Source: Telmatactis stephensoni (Eukaryota; Cnidaria; Anthozoa; Actiniaria; Isophelliidae). Taken from it: a DNA stretch of 64,000 nt. Below, piece by piece: positions 45,434 through 58,559 of the stretch (position 1 is its first letter; each line of letters begins with the position of its first letter). The stretch lies in the NCBI GenBank assembly GCA_029948255.1, contig JALIZF010001734.1:186001-250000 (forward strand), read 5' to 3'. A program made the position numbers and the translations under genes. The notes beneath the pieces were generated by a model. The model did not search any database and was not told where the DNA came from. It saw only the letters and a program-made list of their open reading frames with translations.

Positions 45434-45573
45434 GTATAGAGGGATTTCACGGCAGCCATTTTTGTGGTCAAAATAATAGACCTTTCCTCCCATGAGAAAC
45501 GAACTCTTTTGTCATTCAAAAACTATCTTTTGTACTTGCCCACGCACATGGCTGCCATGAAATCTCTCTATAC
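45434..45573. mobile_element. MITE-like element, 140 bp
   Basis: GTATAGAGGGATTTCACGGC..AGCCAT at the left and ATGGCTGCCATGAAATCTCT..CTATAC at the right, near-perfect over about 25 bp. Another TA lies outside. ATGGCTGCCAT is shared with other hairpins in the window. Confidence 0.75.
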
Positions 45574-45686
45574 TATTTTCAGAACAAGTGCACTTCAACT
45601 GAGTAAAAAAACACAAACTTCGTCTCAATATTAGTATAGGCCATCTTGTACTACAATAACATCCATTATGCTTTCTTACAATATAC

Positions 45687-45953
45687 ACCTATTTCAAAAA
45701 ACGTTGTCGGACAAAAGGCCCAGAGCCTACGCGACTTACCCGAAAGGAAGTATGGGTAGAAATAACTAATGTTATGAAACTACACAAATATTCTAGCTTG
45801 CCCTGACCTTATAAACCAACGAACTTCATTTGTTGATGCCAAGCATCAAGACTAAAGCCAAAAAGAGAGTGGAGTTTTTCAACTACCCGTACCCCTTTTC
45901 GGTCCAATGGCGGCCTCATGTACGGCAGCCTTTTTGAAATAGCTGTATATCTA
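45687..45953. repeat. Dispersed repeat, copy 2 (pairs with 8847-9117)
   Basis: Diverged match to the copy at 8.8 kb. Here short inverted ends are visible: CTATTTCAAAAA at the left and TTTTTGAAATAG at the right, suggesting a small TIR element. Confidence 0.6.
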
Positions 45954-46414
45954 GCTGTATATTAGTCAGTCAAATGCAGCTGCTTCATATGACTTCTTTA
46001 TCAGTATCGGTTTATATACATTTTTTTCCTTTAAATAACTTGAAATATGAGAAAGGAGGAATTTAATCTTAATCTAATGACTGCATAAGCGATTTCACAT
46101 CAAGAAAATGCTCTTATATAGGAAATTTAAGAACTTTTTACTAAACAAAGGGCGTCTGGAAAGTCTTCCGGCTATTTGGAAATTGTCTTCTTTTAAGAAA
46201 GGTAACATGATTTTTATTAGAAAAAAAAGCAGCAAAAGTCTTTCGCAAGGTAAAGTGCTGGCCTCCTTTATTACTCGTACCCTGGCGTAGCCTGGGAAAG
46301 GGGTATAAACTGCAAAAGGTTTTTTGGGGATTTCGATATTTTCTGTCTTCCATTCAACTTTGAGGTTTCAGACCTAAATTCGTAAATTCTTCACGTCACA
46401 CTTGGCCGATACTC

Positions 46415-46727
46415 TATTACTCTGAATCAGTTTATTGATAGCTTAGAATATTCCATCTAAACGAAGATATCATATGTTTTCGTTACAACGTTTTCTTATG
46501 GTATGCAACACAATTAAAGTAGTAATAATTATTCATACTTATGATCGAAGCCCTATATTGAAGTGCGTGACATTTGCGGTCATGCACGATCGAGTTGAAA
46601 AAACTCTAAGTGTCGCGACATGAATCATTGGCCTACCATGTACAGTCTAGTAGAATTACTCTGAATCAGTTTAACATATATAGCTTACAAGAATCGCTTA
46701 CTCCATCTAAACGAATATATCATATCT
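46415..46727. repeat. Direct repeat pair about 235 bp apart
   Basis: ATTACTCTGAATCAGTTTA..ATAGCTTA..GAAT..CCATCTAAACGAA.ATATCATAT occurs at 46415-46475 and again at 46654-46727 with small indels. No coding frame. Confidence 0.55.
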
Positions 46728-46729
46728 AG

Positions 46730-48330
46730 TTCGCGTACGGGTGAACGATTACTAGAGCCACTGCGTAAAATTTTTCCAGATATTTTCCAATGCCGCGCTC
46801 GAGCTCTCGTACGTATATTTCTATGTCGGGTATTTAGCTTCTTTCCGTAGTAGTGAGGTATCCGTAATACTGGAGTGTCCATAAGATGAGAGTTGACTGA
46901 TGTAAATAGTAGGCGAAAAGACGTCACAGGGAGCCGAACTAAATTTCTATGACTAGGCAGGTATGAGCGATGTCCTACTGCCTAGCTCATTCTCATGCCA
47001 GACTACACTGAATTCCATTCGGGCACGAGTAAACGCACTATGTGCGTCTTGTTTAAAAGATGTTTAGATATGATCAAAGTGCTTTTGATGAAATAAATTG
47101 TTTAAGTAATAAGTCTCAAATTAAACTCACTTTTAAGTCTCAAATCCCTTTTTATCTACTTTGATGCTTGCGAAACAACATTCCCAATGAGAACTTTTTT
47201 GTAAACTGCACTTAAAAATCGCTCGGCCCACTCTTGTGTTTCTTAATGCGTTTCTTGACAAAAAGCTCCATGCCATGCTGCGATTGTTGTTTTACAAATG
47301 GCAAATAGACATGAAATGATAACAACTGATTTGCTGAAGCAGCGTAAAGACTAAATATTATTTTTATGTGTCAAAGAATTTGGAACCCTTTTCGAGTTGA
47401 ATTTATCCAGGAACAGAAGAAACAAGTCGTTAAACTACTCAACTCGTTTATCGGGTTCTTTCATCAGACATAGCATTTTCCATGTGTCATTTGCGATTCA
47501 CATTTTAGTCAGAGCTTCATTATTTGGCTAGATCGATCGTTCCGAGTGCCTTCGGCCGTGCTTAATCAAACAAGCAGTTTCAAATTTATAGAGAGTCCGA
47601 GATTGCATGTATATAATGGCAAAACGCATTGAGGCGCTTAAAACATAGTGTCTTAACTAGACCTGAATAATGCTTTCTTCAGTTGAAGCTATTTAACCCT
47701 AATATAAAGCCTATTGGCGTAGAGTACAGATAAGAAGCTTACCTTACCTATTACACATGTGTTCGGATAGCTAAGCGTTCCATGTCTGATCTGGCGAATC
47801 TTCATGTCTGAAATGTCTAAAATACGAACCATTTACGATATGCGTTAATAGGTAATGGTTTTTATGTAAACTAAGTGAACTATATTGCTCACAATACGTC
47901 AGATCCGGAGTCCTTTAAAAAATGCCGGAATCTGAGTGACGAAAGCGTGCTGTCTTTGATTAATTAATTTAAAATATAGCTCCACAGTTGTAAGTCTGTT
48001 GACGTTAAACATACCACTGTTTACACGAACTTTGGTTCCTTTTCTATTATTAATTGTCTATTTGGTCATGGTTGGTTGCTATTGTAATTATCCGTGCGTT
48101 TTTCTGATAGGTTTTGTCAGTTATCTTTTTGTGATTAGTTTTATTTTTCGAAAGAAAAGTAAAACTCTATGTTTGTATTGTTGGGTTTTACCTACGTCAT
48201 CGAAAAATTTAAAAAGCCCTTAGTGAAATAAAAATAATATCACTATAAAGAGCAAGTAAAACTATGTAACTTCACAAATTTTGAAATTGAAACGAGCTTT
48301 TTCTGCGAAGATATTAATTTTTGAAGTGCC
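46730..48330. other. Intergenic sequence, no recognised gene
   Basis: Moderately AT-rich, no domain-bearing ORF, no strong inverted repeat. Confidence 0.4.
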
Positions 48331-48335
48331 GAATC

Positions 48336-48600
48336 TTTAGTAAGAAATGTATGGCACTTCGCAGTTGGTGTCCCTCCACAGGTCATCAAAATGACAGCCA
48401 ATCTCTCATCCCTGAGTAAAATCAGGCACATCTGCTTAAAGAGGAGGAAAAACTTTATGACTGCAGGGAATTTTGAGTCCGAAAGATATTGTGATGCAAA
48501 GATATCGACAATTTTACAAAGCCAGTTATTACAAAGAAATGTATGGCGCCGCCATATTGGTGTCCCACTTTGGGACACCAACATGGCGGACAATAAATAT
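48336..48600. repeat. Repeat block with duplicated AAGAAATGTATGGC and a perfect hairpin
   Basis: GTAAGAAATGTATGGCACTT..TTGGTGTCCCTCC (48340) and CAAAGAAATGTATGGCGCCG..TTGGTGTCCCAC (48533) are related units. At 48549-48589 CGCCATATTGGTGTCCCA pairs with TGGGACACCAACATGGCG around a 3-base loop. Two overlapping frames of 116-122 codons cross here in opposite directions; neither has a domain. Confidence 0.6.
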
Positions 48601-48759
48601 AATTGGCAAAATCATGTAAAAATAACAACTTTATCATGTATTTTGATACAGAAACTCAGTAAACAATACTTTTATTCATACAGCAAGCCAAATGTGTGTT
48701 TACTTCTAACTATTTCAAAGTTTTACGTTCATAGGAAAACGCGTGACAGTGTTGCGTGA

Positions 48760-49660
48760 CATAGGTTTTACCTTTGATAACTCGAGAACCAAGCAAGGAA
48801 AGCTTCTCAAATACTCAAGAAAAACTTATGTTAGGCATATAAGCAACATACTTAAGGCTTAACTTTATGTGCTCAATATGAGGCATGAATATTTTCGATG
48901 ACGTCACATGAAACCCAAGAATTTGGATGGAAGGAAACTTAAAAAGTTATGAATAACACTTGTAAAGAAAGTGGATATATTTTACATGTCAAGTCTAAAA
49001 TATCAATAATGTTGAATTCACTTTCATCCTGTATATCTTATGACCGTCTCAAACAAACCCAGACTGAATTGCAGACGATTTGGCGGGGGAAGGATAAGTA
49101 ATAACTATAATGCATTGCCGTCTTAACCGAGGATTAAAATAATTACTTCGATCTCTTAACTTTGACCATGCCCATGGTTCAAAGCAAGTACGTGATCCTA
49201 AAAACGTCTTCGATCGATGTGGGAAGCAAACCAAATAACTCGTATTTTTTATTGTAATTACGAAGGAAGCGCAATTAGAATAATTGTAAAGTACGATTTG
49301 TTGGCTTTCAAAATAAACAAACTCCAATTTCTAACTGCACGTAAGCAGTACGTTATCTATATCAAAGTCTATGATATTGCCTATATATACCTTGACTTCT
49401 TCAAGTTTATTTAATCTTTGGTTTGTCGGACAAGGTTTTTAAAGATGCTTTCAATTACGTGCAACTGCGCTCAGCTTGAGAACAGGAAAAAAATTAGAAT
49501 CAGGAACAAACACATTTACAGAGAAATAGATAATGCAGAATCACCAACTAATCAACTTCAAATCCTGTCCAAAATATTGACAATGTAAACGGAGCTTTTT
49601 CTGTAAAGCGACATTGGCTTATGATCGTACAATATGAGTGAGAAGGAAAAAGGATATTTT
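48760..49660. other. Intergenic sequence, no recognised feature
   Basis: AT-rich, no recognised ORF or repeat. Confidence 0.4.
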
Positions 49661-49820
49661 TATTTACATTAGGTGGGATTTGGGGTTAAAAGGATATCAA
49701 AATGACCCTCACATACACTAGCGACAAAGCAAAGTGAAAGACGCATGAGCAAGTTGCAGAAATAATTCCTCTCATATGACGTCACAAAACCTTCATTTTG
49801 CCAATGAAACTTAGGGACCA

Positions 49821-49930
49821 GACTGAGTATATGAACCAGGCTGGCCCGGTTAAGCGGGCTGACTTCTTTTGTTCTGTGGACCCCAGGAGAAAGAAAACAA
49901 AAGAAGTCAGCCCGGTTCATATACTGAGAC
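49821..49930. repeat. Hairpin, about 110 bp
   Basis: CGGGCTGACTTCTTTTGTT (49855) pairs with AACAAAAGAAGTCAGCCCG (49895), and the outer parts GAGTATATGAACC / GGTTCATATACT pair again, with a GGCTGGCCC bulge on the left arm. Confidence 0.7.
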
Positions 49931-49949
49931 CCTAGCCCTAGTCCTTCTG

Positions 49950-51220
49950 GCAAGTCGCATGAATTTTGAAAACAACAGTTTATCAGAAGACAAAATAATG
50001 TGGTGAAGCACGTCCCACTCAAATTGCCCGTATATGATTTTGCATTATCTTGATTGATGGACTTCCCAGTGAAAATTATGACTACTAATGATTTTGTTAA
50101 TAAATGCGGCTCATTTCATCGCAATTTATATTCGTCCTCAGTTCTGTTTTGTTATACGTATGCCCGGTACGTATGTCAATTGCGACATCCCATGGACGAG
50201 ATATTTAGATTTAAACATTTGCCTCATAATATCCTATCGAAATCCTATGGTTATAGTCTTACAGTGCAAATGACTGCCACCTACGCGAATGGTAAATAAG
50301 CTTGATCAATCAATGGTGAGTTTAAATAATGTAGGTTGCACTGTTACATGCGCAGAATTGTTGAATAATTTTTTATTCTGTCATTATAAGATCAATAGTC
50401 GTTGATAACCCTAGTGCATCTATTTCCTAACATTCCCTAGTGCTATTGTTAAGATTTCTTCAGTCACTGTTTTCGCAAAATATAATTTGTTGGCTTTAAG
50501 AACTTTTTCTACGTAGGAGTTTCAGTACAATGCCAAAGAAAATCGCTTCGTCAACGAAAGCCAAATCTCAAACTATGGCAATAAGAGCTTCTCTGGGATT
50601 GTTTAAAATACGCTGAAATATATAACGAGCGATTTGATTGGAGGTCGCCGTGTAGTGGCTAGCCGTTCAAAATCGACCAAGCAATGCGAAAGTCAGTGTG
50701 TGAGCGACATCAGAATCAACAAAGATCGGGCAAACCGACTTATGGAATCAGTCTAGTGCCTATTTACGGCAATTCAGAACACAGTTTAGTGTACATCTTC
50801 ACGGTATCTCTGGTATGGTAAATGAGAAATTTCTAATTTGGGATTCCTGTGGTAAGATCACGAAAGAGCATGCTCTACTACTTATTCCAAGAGACCTTAG
50901 GCACAAATCTGATGGACGGCATTTGATTTACATATATGCATTTATCATTCTTTTAAAACTACTTTTCCATTCTGATTGCCTTAGCCAGTTCCCCGTTAAT
51001 TTTCGTAACAAACTAAACTGGCCAAATTTGGAAGATTTCAAGATTTCCGTCACTTGTCCAATGAATTAAGTTATGTGCCTGCTTTTCAACAAGCCAACTT
51101 GATAAGTAAAATCGCAATTGTTCGCCATCTACACAAGCAAGTTTTCTTGTTAGTATCAACAATCGCATGTGTTTGTCTTTGTTATACTTCAGTCTCATCC
51201 TTTCAACATGCTGTATACCT
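49950..51220. other. Intergenic sequence, no recognised gene
   Basis: Only short uncharacterised frames of up to 84 codons (50815-51069), without a domain. Confidence 0.4.
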
Positions 51221-51226
51221 GTTTTA

Positions 51227-51366
51227 ATAAGGGACGGACCATTAGAAAAGTGATGGGGGGGGGGGGGGGAGCAAAAGCAAAAAAAAAAAATATTTCCAAT
51301 AAAAATTTCGTCCCTAATATATGTGGATGCTCAGCTAGATTAGCTTCAAAGTTATTCTGAGCATCC
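51227..51366. repeat. Repeat unit with a 15-G run and hairpin
   Basis: GGGACGGACCATTAGAAAAG, then a G homopolymer at about 51255-51269, an A-rich stretch, and GGATGCTCAG..CTGAGCATCC (51323-51365) as an inverted pair. Reads like a short dispersed element. Confidence 0.5.
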
Positions 51367-51369
51367 TTT

Positions 51370-53330
51370 ACCCGCTTTTTGATATGTTTAATGTATATAT
51401 GTAAATAGTTAAATGTTAATTTATGGTAATAAAGTTGAAAAAGTCAAAAAGTCAAGTCAACAACACCACCACGATATGATTCCCAACTAATGGCTGTTTG
51501 TGTATTAAAAACTGAAACTGAAACCAAGAGAGTTAAGAGTCTTTTAGTGACAAACCTCGGAATTAAGTTTGAGATGTTCTAAATATTTAAAACATGCTAT
51601 AAGTCAGTATACATTTAATTTTCAGGGGACTGATTTCATTTGGTTTGTTATGACGGCAAAATTGATTTCGCATTTACAATTCATGACTTTGTTTTATAAA
51701 CTTGGCATGTTTTCATGAATATTGAATGATTTTGAATGCATAATAAATCAGTTGTAATTCTGGTTCCGTTTTCGCATGGTCATCTGACAATGATTGAACA
51801 GGGCTGACGGAATATGATATGCACAATTGTATAGAACCAAGAACGATCTTATCTGCTTAGCAGGCTGGGGTGCGGAACTGAACGGACATCTTCATAATTC
51901 TCTGTAGGCCTCATTCAATGCCATAACTGTTTCCAACTCTATAATAGGCGGATATTATCAATAGTTTTAATGATCCAACTCAGAAATTGGTTGATTGGTT
52001 GCTTTAGGCAAAAGTCCTTGTTTGAACACCTATAGAGATGTTTGGAAATTGAATTTTTCAGTTGATAAATATTACGCGGCCAGGTGAAATCCAACAAATG
52101 GTGTATATTTATTTGTATTATCTGAAATGCATGAATATCTCAATTGCTTCCGTTCGATAAAGGTCCAAATGCAAAGCAAAATATTTATTTTATAATAAAA
52201 AGAAAATCTACGTCTTTTTCAACATTGATTTTGAGACCAAAACGCTGTTTCAAATAAAAAAAGTGCACTACATTTTTAATTTTTAATATATATTTTTTTA
52301 ATTTCTTTCTTGTTATTAGTGTTACTTTCTCGCGTTTTTCTATCCACCTGGAACTCCTCAGTTGTGTATATCTCCTTTAGTTCACTGATTAAAAGCTTCG
52401 TCCTGTTAGAGCTCCTAGAGTACATTTTTTGCACTTCTAAGACATGTTTTCTCGCGGCCGCTCTCTGTTTTTCCTCTGTTTTTCACACCCCATTTGTATC
52501 TAAAAATATGATTTAACCATGTCTGTCTTGATCCATTCCAGCCTAATGGAAAGCTGGCTCCGGTTGTCTACAAAGCGTATAAATAAAGACAAAATATTGA
52601 TTTCTCTAAACAAAAATAGTTACTTGCCTAATCTGCTTTGAAGTCTGTCTCTCTTTTCAGTACTTCTTTGCGTCTTTCCCGTTGTCTGTTCTGTCACAAA
52701 CAAAACTTTTGATGTCTTGGTGTAATCCGCCTGCCTGGTGCCGTCGCTAGGATGGTTCAACTTAGAAGGTCATAAATGTTTCAAAATGCTTGATTTTAAG
52801 TATGTAATAAGAACAAAAAAATGATGACATTTTGTCAGCAGGAAGCTTTTACTGGTTGAAATTACATGTCATCGATAAAACATCCCGTTTTGGACGTCTA
52901 TCATACTATGTTTTTAAGAGACGACTCTAAAACATTTCAGTGACACGATTGAGAGGAAAGGCAAATTTGTGTTGAACCGTCATCGGTGAATCAAAGAATT
53001 CAATATATTTTTGTTCATTAATATATTTATACAAAAGCCATTGGATTGGAAATTGGTTGCAGTAATTTCAATTTAATCACAGCGGGGAATCTGACCTGAC
53101 CATCTAAAAAGTTTTTGTTTACATCTTGTATCGTTTCTCTGACAGATTTAAGCGAAACTCTTTAATTCCTTAATCGCCATATCTTTGGAAATCGGAAATC
53201 TCACTTCTTCAATGATGAACATCACTTGAGCCTGCGATCACGAATCACTTAATTTCCGCGTTTTGAAAGGATAGTCCTCGCATGGTCCTTACAGAAAATG
53301 ATGTGAATATAATTGGAAACTACACTTGAT
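51370..53330. other. Intergenic AT-rich sequence
   Basis: No recognised gene; AATAAAG followed by AAAAGTCAAAAAGTCAAGTC near 51429-51458 may be a retroelement 3' tail on the plus strand. Confidence 0.35.
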
Positions 53331-53336
53331 AAACAA

Positions 53337-53600
53337 ACTATATTTTTCACCACGAGAGATGATTTAATGCTTACTTTTAAAAATAATAAATTCTGCATAG
53401 CAGGCAAAATTAAACAAAAGTTGCGTAAAGATAACGTTAATGGAACCGCGAATTTAAAGTTATTTCTAAAAAGTATACTTTTTTTCACCACGAGAGATGG
53501 TTTTTTTCCCCCCTAAAAATTAATAAATACTGCAAAAGCAGGCCAAAGTAAACAAGAATTCTTAAAGATAACGTTAATGGAACCGCCAACTTAAAGCTAT
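53337..53600. repeat. Tandem duplication, period about 138 bp
   Basis: CACCACGAGAGATG at 53348 and 53486; TGCATAGCAGGCAAA / TGCAAAAGCAGGCCAAA; AAAGATAACGTTAATGGAAC near 53427 and 53565. Units are 53337-53463 and 53473-53600. No gene. Confidence 0.8.
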
Positions 53601-53609
53601 GTGTCTAAT

Positions 53610-55560
53610 GCCGATTGTGGTGTTTCCGGCGCGCGCTGATACTGGTTATTGAATAAAATATAGTTCGAACATATTTCCTTGTCCTTACCTATTTTCACTT
53701 CACCTTAATTCAATGTCATCTCATTTATGAAACATATATGGTGGCATAGCAACTTACACATATATACACGTGTGCTAGCAAACTATTGATTAGCTAAGGA
53801 ATCGGGATTATTTCCTCTTGATCGGAATGACTTTTCACTGCCTGCCTTTAAACTGCCTGTGTATCTCCGAAAAAAGCCGGCTACGCCACAATAATCATGA
53901 CTAAGCAGTGGAAAAAAGTAGTATTTCAACAAAATAAATCAAATCACTTTCCAATCAACATCAAAGGAGCCGCCGACTTTGTTAGCATATCAGCGTTACA
54001 AAAAAGTAATTAAGCGGGTTGTATAAGGTAATCATATGGGCACATGATATCCACTATAAATCACCGCAAACTTTGTGTGGAATTAAAATGAATTGCCTTT
54101 CTCCGGAAGACAAAACATAACATTATGAAAACTGACATAAATCAAGAAACTTTCATTTTCGTGTTCCAAAATCTACTATTAGTTGCCCTGTTGATGACAT
54201 TGCTGTATTGATATAAATATTTATCGATTTTGGTTATAACCGCCACCAAATGCAACATCCTTTTGAATAGGCCACTAGTATTATTGAATCGAACTGTTCC
54301 GGTTTACAAAGAAATTACTGGATGATTTTTTATACTCGTTTAAAGAACAAAAAAGCAATGACTTTTCACCGCGGACAAACTCGTCCTGGTGCAACTCAAG
54401 CTGGGACAAAATTAGTTGTCCGTACCAACGCAAAGCTTACAACTACCAAAATGCTTTTCTCAGTTCTTTTGTAAAATCAATCAATTTATTGCCAATCAAC
54501 TTTTCACAGGAAAGACTAAAAATCTGGGCCGATAGACGAATAGCGCCCACCCAGGATTAAATATAACAAATATCATTGATTTCACTTACATGTGTAAACA
54601 CTAAACAAGCCACAAGGTCGGGATCACCACAGTACTTTACAAAAATATTGATAACTTCAAAATGCTATTTTCGCCAGGGTATTTTTTCTGATTAAACTTT
54701 AATTAGTATAGAAGGCTTGAATAGGAGAGTCCTCAAAATCACAAAAAGTAAAACACACACATATACATATATTTCAATATTGCATCTTCTACAGCGAATG
54801 TTGGAGTCAATGTCAAGGATATTTATCTCTTATTTACGTCCAAAGGATGTGCTATCTCCAAGTCTTCAATAGGTACTTCATATTTCAGTCTCGTCAAAAC
54901 GTTTCAAGTTTTATCTAGTTGAATGCCTGGTTAAGGGTGGGAAACTAAAACACCATCACGGCACGTTGACGAACCGACGAATCGTGTCCAACTCAAGTCA
55001 TTTTGGCTAAAAAGGTTCACTTTATCATGTCCCACAAACTTCAAAATCATCCAAAAGTTTCATTTGTGATTCTTGAGTTTGTAGTACTGTCAGACGGGAA
55101 TCTTGTTTTTAAGGCATTTTTTGCTTTTGTGAAAAAAGGCGGGAATCCAGCCGTGTGTGCGTAAACTGGAAATGAAATGTCCAAATGCTAGAAAACGTGA
55201 CCTCCTTTGAACCTCGTCCGCTTGCTCATAACGGGAAAATATCAGACCTCGGTCTTTTTTGTAGGGCTCGGTCCGTACTGTAAACACCTTGCATTGGTCT
55301 GTCCGTAATGGCCGCTCTCTTGGTTAATAAGAAGTAAATAATTTTGATATTGTTCAAACGAAGACTGATGATTTTTAAAATGAATTTGGTTTAATCAATG
55401 AATCAATGTTCTCACTTCAAACTGAGACGGCTTATACCGCGACTCCCACGCTATTTCGTATAATAGAATAATAAAAAAGGTATCGTCAAAGACGCCGCAC
55501 AAAGTGTTTTCTGATCACACTGCTACTCCCTCTGTCCAAGAATGCTGACTCGACGAATAA
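53610..55560. other. Intergenic sequence, no recognised gene
   Basis: AT-rich with short uncharacterised frames only. Confidence 0.4.
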
Positions 55561-55568
55561 ATAGCAAT

Positions 55569-55733
55569 TCGAATTCTTGGTTTGCAAGCAATCCCCGGAG
55601 AATGTAGAGACAAAAGACATGGCCGCCATGTTGGTGGTCTTGACAAAAGAAAATAAAGATAAAAGCCACTAACATGGCTGCCATGTCTTTTGTTCAATTC
55701 ACTCTCCTGTGAGTGTTTGCAAACCAAGAATTG
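55569..55733. mobile_element. Palindromic MITE-like element, 165 bp, with ATGGCGGCCATG
   Basis: Outer ends AATTCTTGGTTTGCAAG and TTTGCAAACCAAGAATTG; inner stem CAAAAGACATGGCCGCCATG / CATGGCTGCCATGTCTTTTG around a roughly 30-base loop. Carries a YY1-like AAGATGGCGGC-type core in both arms. Confidence 0.78.
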
Positions 55734-56185
55734 TACGTGCTAACTTGAGCATTTTCAGACAAAGATCACATTATGACGCGGTTAGCGCTTTTAAAAAGCT
55801 CCCGTTTCCATTAAGGTGACTGACAACTTTGGATAAAAATGATGAGAACTTGTTTAAACCACAATTTTATGTAATAACATAAACACTTTTGATATAATTA
55901 CTAAACTATACCTTCATTTCTTGACTTTTGTAGCGTGACTTCGAACAAAAGGTTCCCTCGAGTCGAACAAAATTTGTTCACAAATCTATTTTTTCATAGG
56001 TTTGAGTATTTAACTTTTTCTACAAATTTGATATGTTTGAGATATTTAGTAGCTTTTTCAAATAACTGCCAAAAAATATAGGGTCCCGTGCAAAAATGAA
56101 GGGTTTTATGCATGCGTTGAAAGTGTAAAAAACGCGAGAAAAGTGCCAACCGGAAGCAGCGCCATATTGGAAAATGAAACCGCTT

Positions 56186-56280
56186 GGCATTGTGGTCTAC
56201 CATAATGACGACCGCACGGCATAGTGGCCTACCATAATGACGACCGTATGGCATTGTGGCCTGCCATGATGATTTTAGAG
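56186..56280. repeat. Three tandem 32-bp units
   Basis: Units start at 56186, 56218 and 56250: GGCATTGTGGTCTACCATAA, GGCATAGTGGCCTACCATAA and GGCATTGTGGCCTGCCATGA, each followed by TGACGACCG or a variant. The minus-strand frame over them is a 108-codon ORF without a domain. Confidence 0.8.
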
Positions 56281-56368
56281 GCCTTTCTGGCCTCGTTGTC
56301 GTGAACAATGAGCCCGCCATTTTTGAAAGAAGTCGCCTATTAAAGTGTTGACTTTAGAGAACGTTTTC

Positions 56369-56757
56369 AAAGGGATACGTCCACACTAATAATTAGGATA
56401 AATTTAAAAACTTTTACACGCTAAGGCCTTCAGTTATTTTTCTTCCACGTAATTTTCGATCCAGTGGAAAAATATTTTTTTCAAAAATTCATTTCAGAGA
56501 GAGAAAATTCGAAAATGCCGGTTGAGCTTTTTATCGTGGTTAAATTAGCGAAGACGGAGCTTTTTCAAAAATGCTGAAGTCGCGATGGTTGCGTGGTCTC
56601 TATCTGAGCATGCATGCTCAAGGTTGCTGAGTTGTGAAATTAGCGTTGTTTAACCTTCAGGGTTTCTGCGGTCGACGTATTAGTGTGGGCAGAAAACATT
56701 ACATGCGCAGTTTTAAAGTGAAAGTTGCGTTTTTTGGAAGTGTGGACGTATCCTTGA
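56369..56757. mobile_element. TIR element, about 390 bp
   Basis: CAAAGGGATACGTCCACACT at the left and AAGTGTGGACGTATCCTTG at the right. A further TTAGTGTGGGC lies near 56690. The interior has no coding domain. Confidence 0.65.
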
Positions 56758-57423
56758 CTGAGCTGAATTCTGTAATGAACTTGAAGTTTCTCTATATCCA
56801 CACAGAGACTTACCAAATGTCTTGAATCACGAATTTTGGTAGCGGTTTTGAGTTTTAGAACACATGAACGCTCGACTGCCTGACCAGTTGGTTCAGTTCT
56901 AGACTGAATATTGCAAAAACGTGACATGTCTGAATAAAATTGTAAATTTAAACCAAAACTGAATCATTTCAGGTGGGTTTTGTTTAATTTCATAGTCAAC
57001 TTGTTGGTCGCCTACTCACGAAAACTTCCTACTACTTGATTTTTAAGCAGATTGTTTTTTTGGTTTTCTTAAAATATATCAACGAGTTCAAGTACGGTGA
57101 CGTAACGATGCGTTGAATCTTATCTTAGCTTCCTCGAGTGTTTTTCAGGAAGAATCCATTGCGCATATTCCCTCCCCGATCCTTAGAAATTAATTGCTGC
57201 CAGAATAGGTTGACTTCCAATCACACAAACTCTTGTGTTATCAATATTATTACTAATGTTGTTACCGTATTCTCTGAAGTTACGTCAATACGTAGGCATC
57301 CTAGAGACGATGCATGCGACAATGACGTAAAAACAAATGATATTTTTGGAACGCTAGAAAATGTTTTTTTTGAAAACAAACATTCGGTTATATACTATAG
57401 TTGAAAGATCAACATTGATAAAA

Positions 57424-58544
57424 CAGTCCGGTTCATATCCAGTTTTGGAGATATGACTGGCGTGACAAAATGGAGTGTGTAAATAAGATCAAGTTGTCTC
57501 TATAATTTCCCTTATTTCTTTGAAATGGCAATGCATATCCACAGCACTTTTCAAGCTGTGAAGTCTATTATTATGCAGGTATCCCGTGGTGTCTTTTCAA
57601 TGTCAGACAAAGCTTCGAAGACGTCATATTAACGAGCTCAAGTTCAAGTTACGGGTCTTTCAGCAATAAAAATACCGTTGTCACTATACACTAATTCGAA
57701 GGTTTTACTATCTTCCGCGCTTTTAAAGAAATGTTTGCCATAATTTTCTGAAAGGATTTGAGTTTTTGCACAAGACAGTGATGGTTTTGTTTGGGTGCCA
57801 GCCCAAAAGTGAATGGGCCAAGACTTGTTTAAATTTGAGGACGGCTGAACTATTTGCCAGTCAAGAATTGTGCTTGTAAATCTCGAGTCCTTGGATCTCT
57901 TTGGATGGCCAAAATCAATTCATTTTGGATTCTTGGACAATCGCTATCGTAAAGATAAAGTTTTGGAGCAGCTCAAGAATTTTTGGGTAGGTTTTAACGA
58001 TATTTTCGATTGTTGCAAGAGTCATGAGTTGCCGTGACAGACTGACGGCCAAAGGTCATGAATTCAAAGTTAGCTATAAATATTTTCATTGAACTTGCTA
58101 AAACTATTCGTTGTGTGGCTCTCTTTGAAAGCCCTTTGAAGCCTATTCAGTGCTCGATGTGATAGAATAAAGTTTTTAACTATCTCAATCCTAATTTGGC
58201 CTTTATTTGTTATCAGAATTTACTTAATTCTCAGCAGCGATGAAATCGCCGCGGCAAAATCAAAACAGTTCAAATTAACATGAGAACATTTATTCCTTAC
58301 TCATGTGTATTCTAATTTGCCGGATAGGCAAGGTAGAGAGTTTTACAAAACTGAGGTTATTGTAAAAATATGATTGAATATAAGGTAACTGCATAAACAT
58401 GGAATTTGTAAATTGAGTATCATAAATGTGGTGTTCGTCAATGATTTAAGCTGACAGTTGTTATAGTAACCACATTTCCTCAACTCTGATTGGCCGAAGT
58501 AGTATTTACAAAATATCTCCAAAACTGGATATGAACCGGACTGT
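57424..58544. mobile_element. Non-autonomous TIR element, about 1.1 kb
   Basis: Ends ACAGTCCGGTTCATATCCAG..TTTTGGAGATAT and ATATCTCCAAAA..CTGGATATGAACCGGACTGT are perfect inverted repeats of about 32 bp. Nothing between them encodes a recognisable transposase, so it depends on a partner in trans. Confidence 0.8.
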
Positions 58545-58559
58545 AAAATATCTATCCAG

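Noticed and set aside
48243..48759. Overlapping 116- and 122-codon frames on opposite strands
   Set aside because: They cross a repeat block with a hairpin; no domain or motif, and overlapping opposite frames are expected from inverted sequence.
55994..56320. 108-codon minus-strand frame over the 32-bp repeats
   Set aside because: Openness partly follows from the repeat (the unit is not a multiple of three but lacks stops in this frame); no domain seen.
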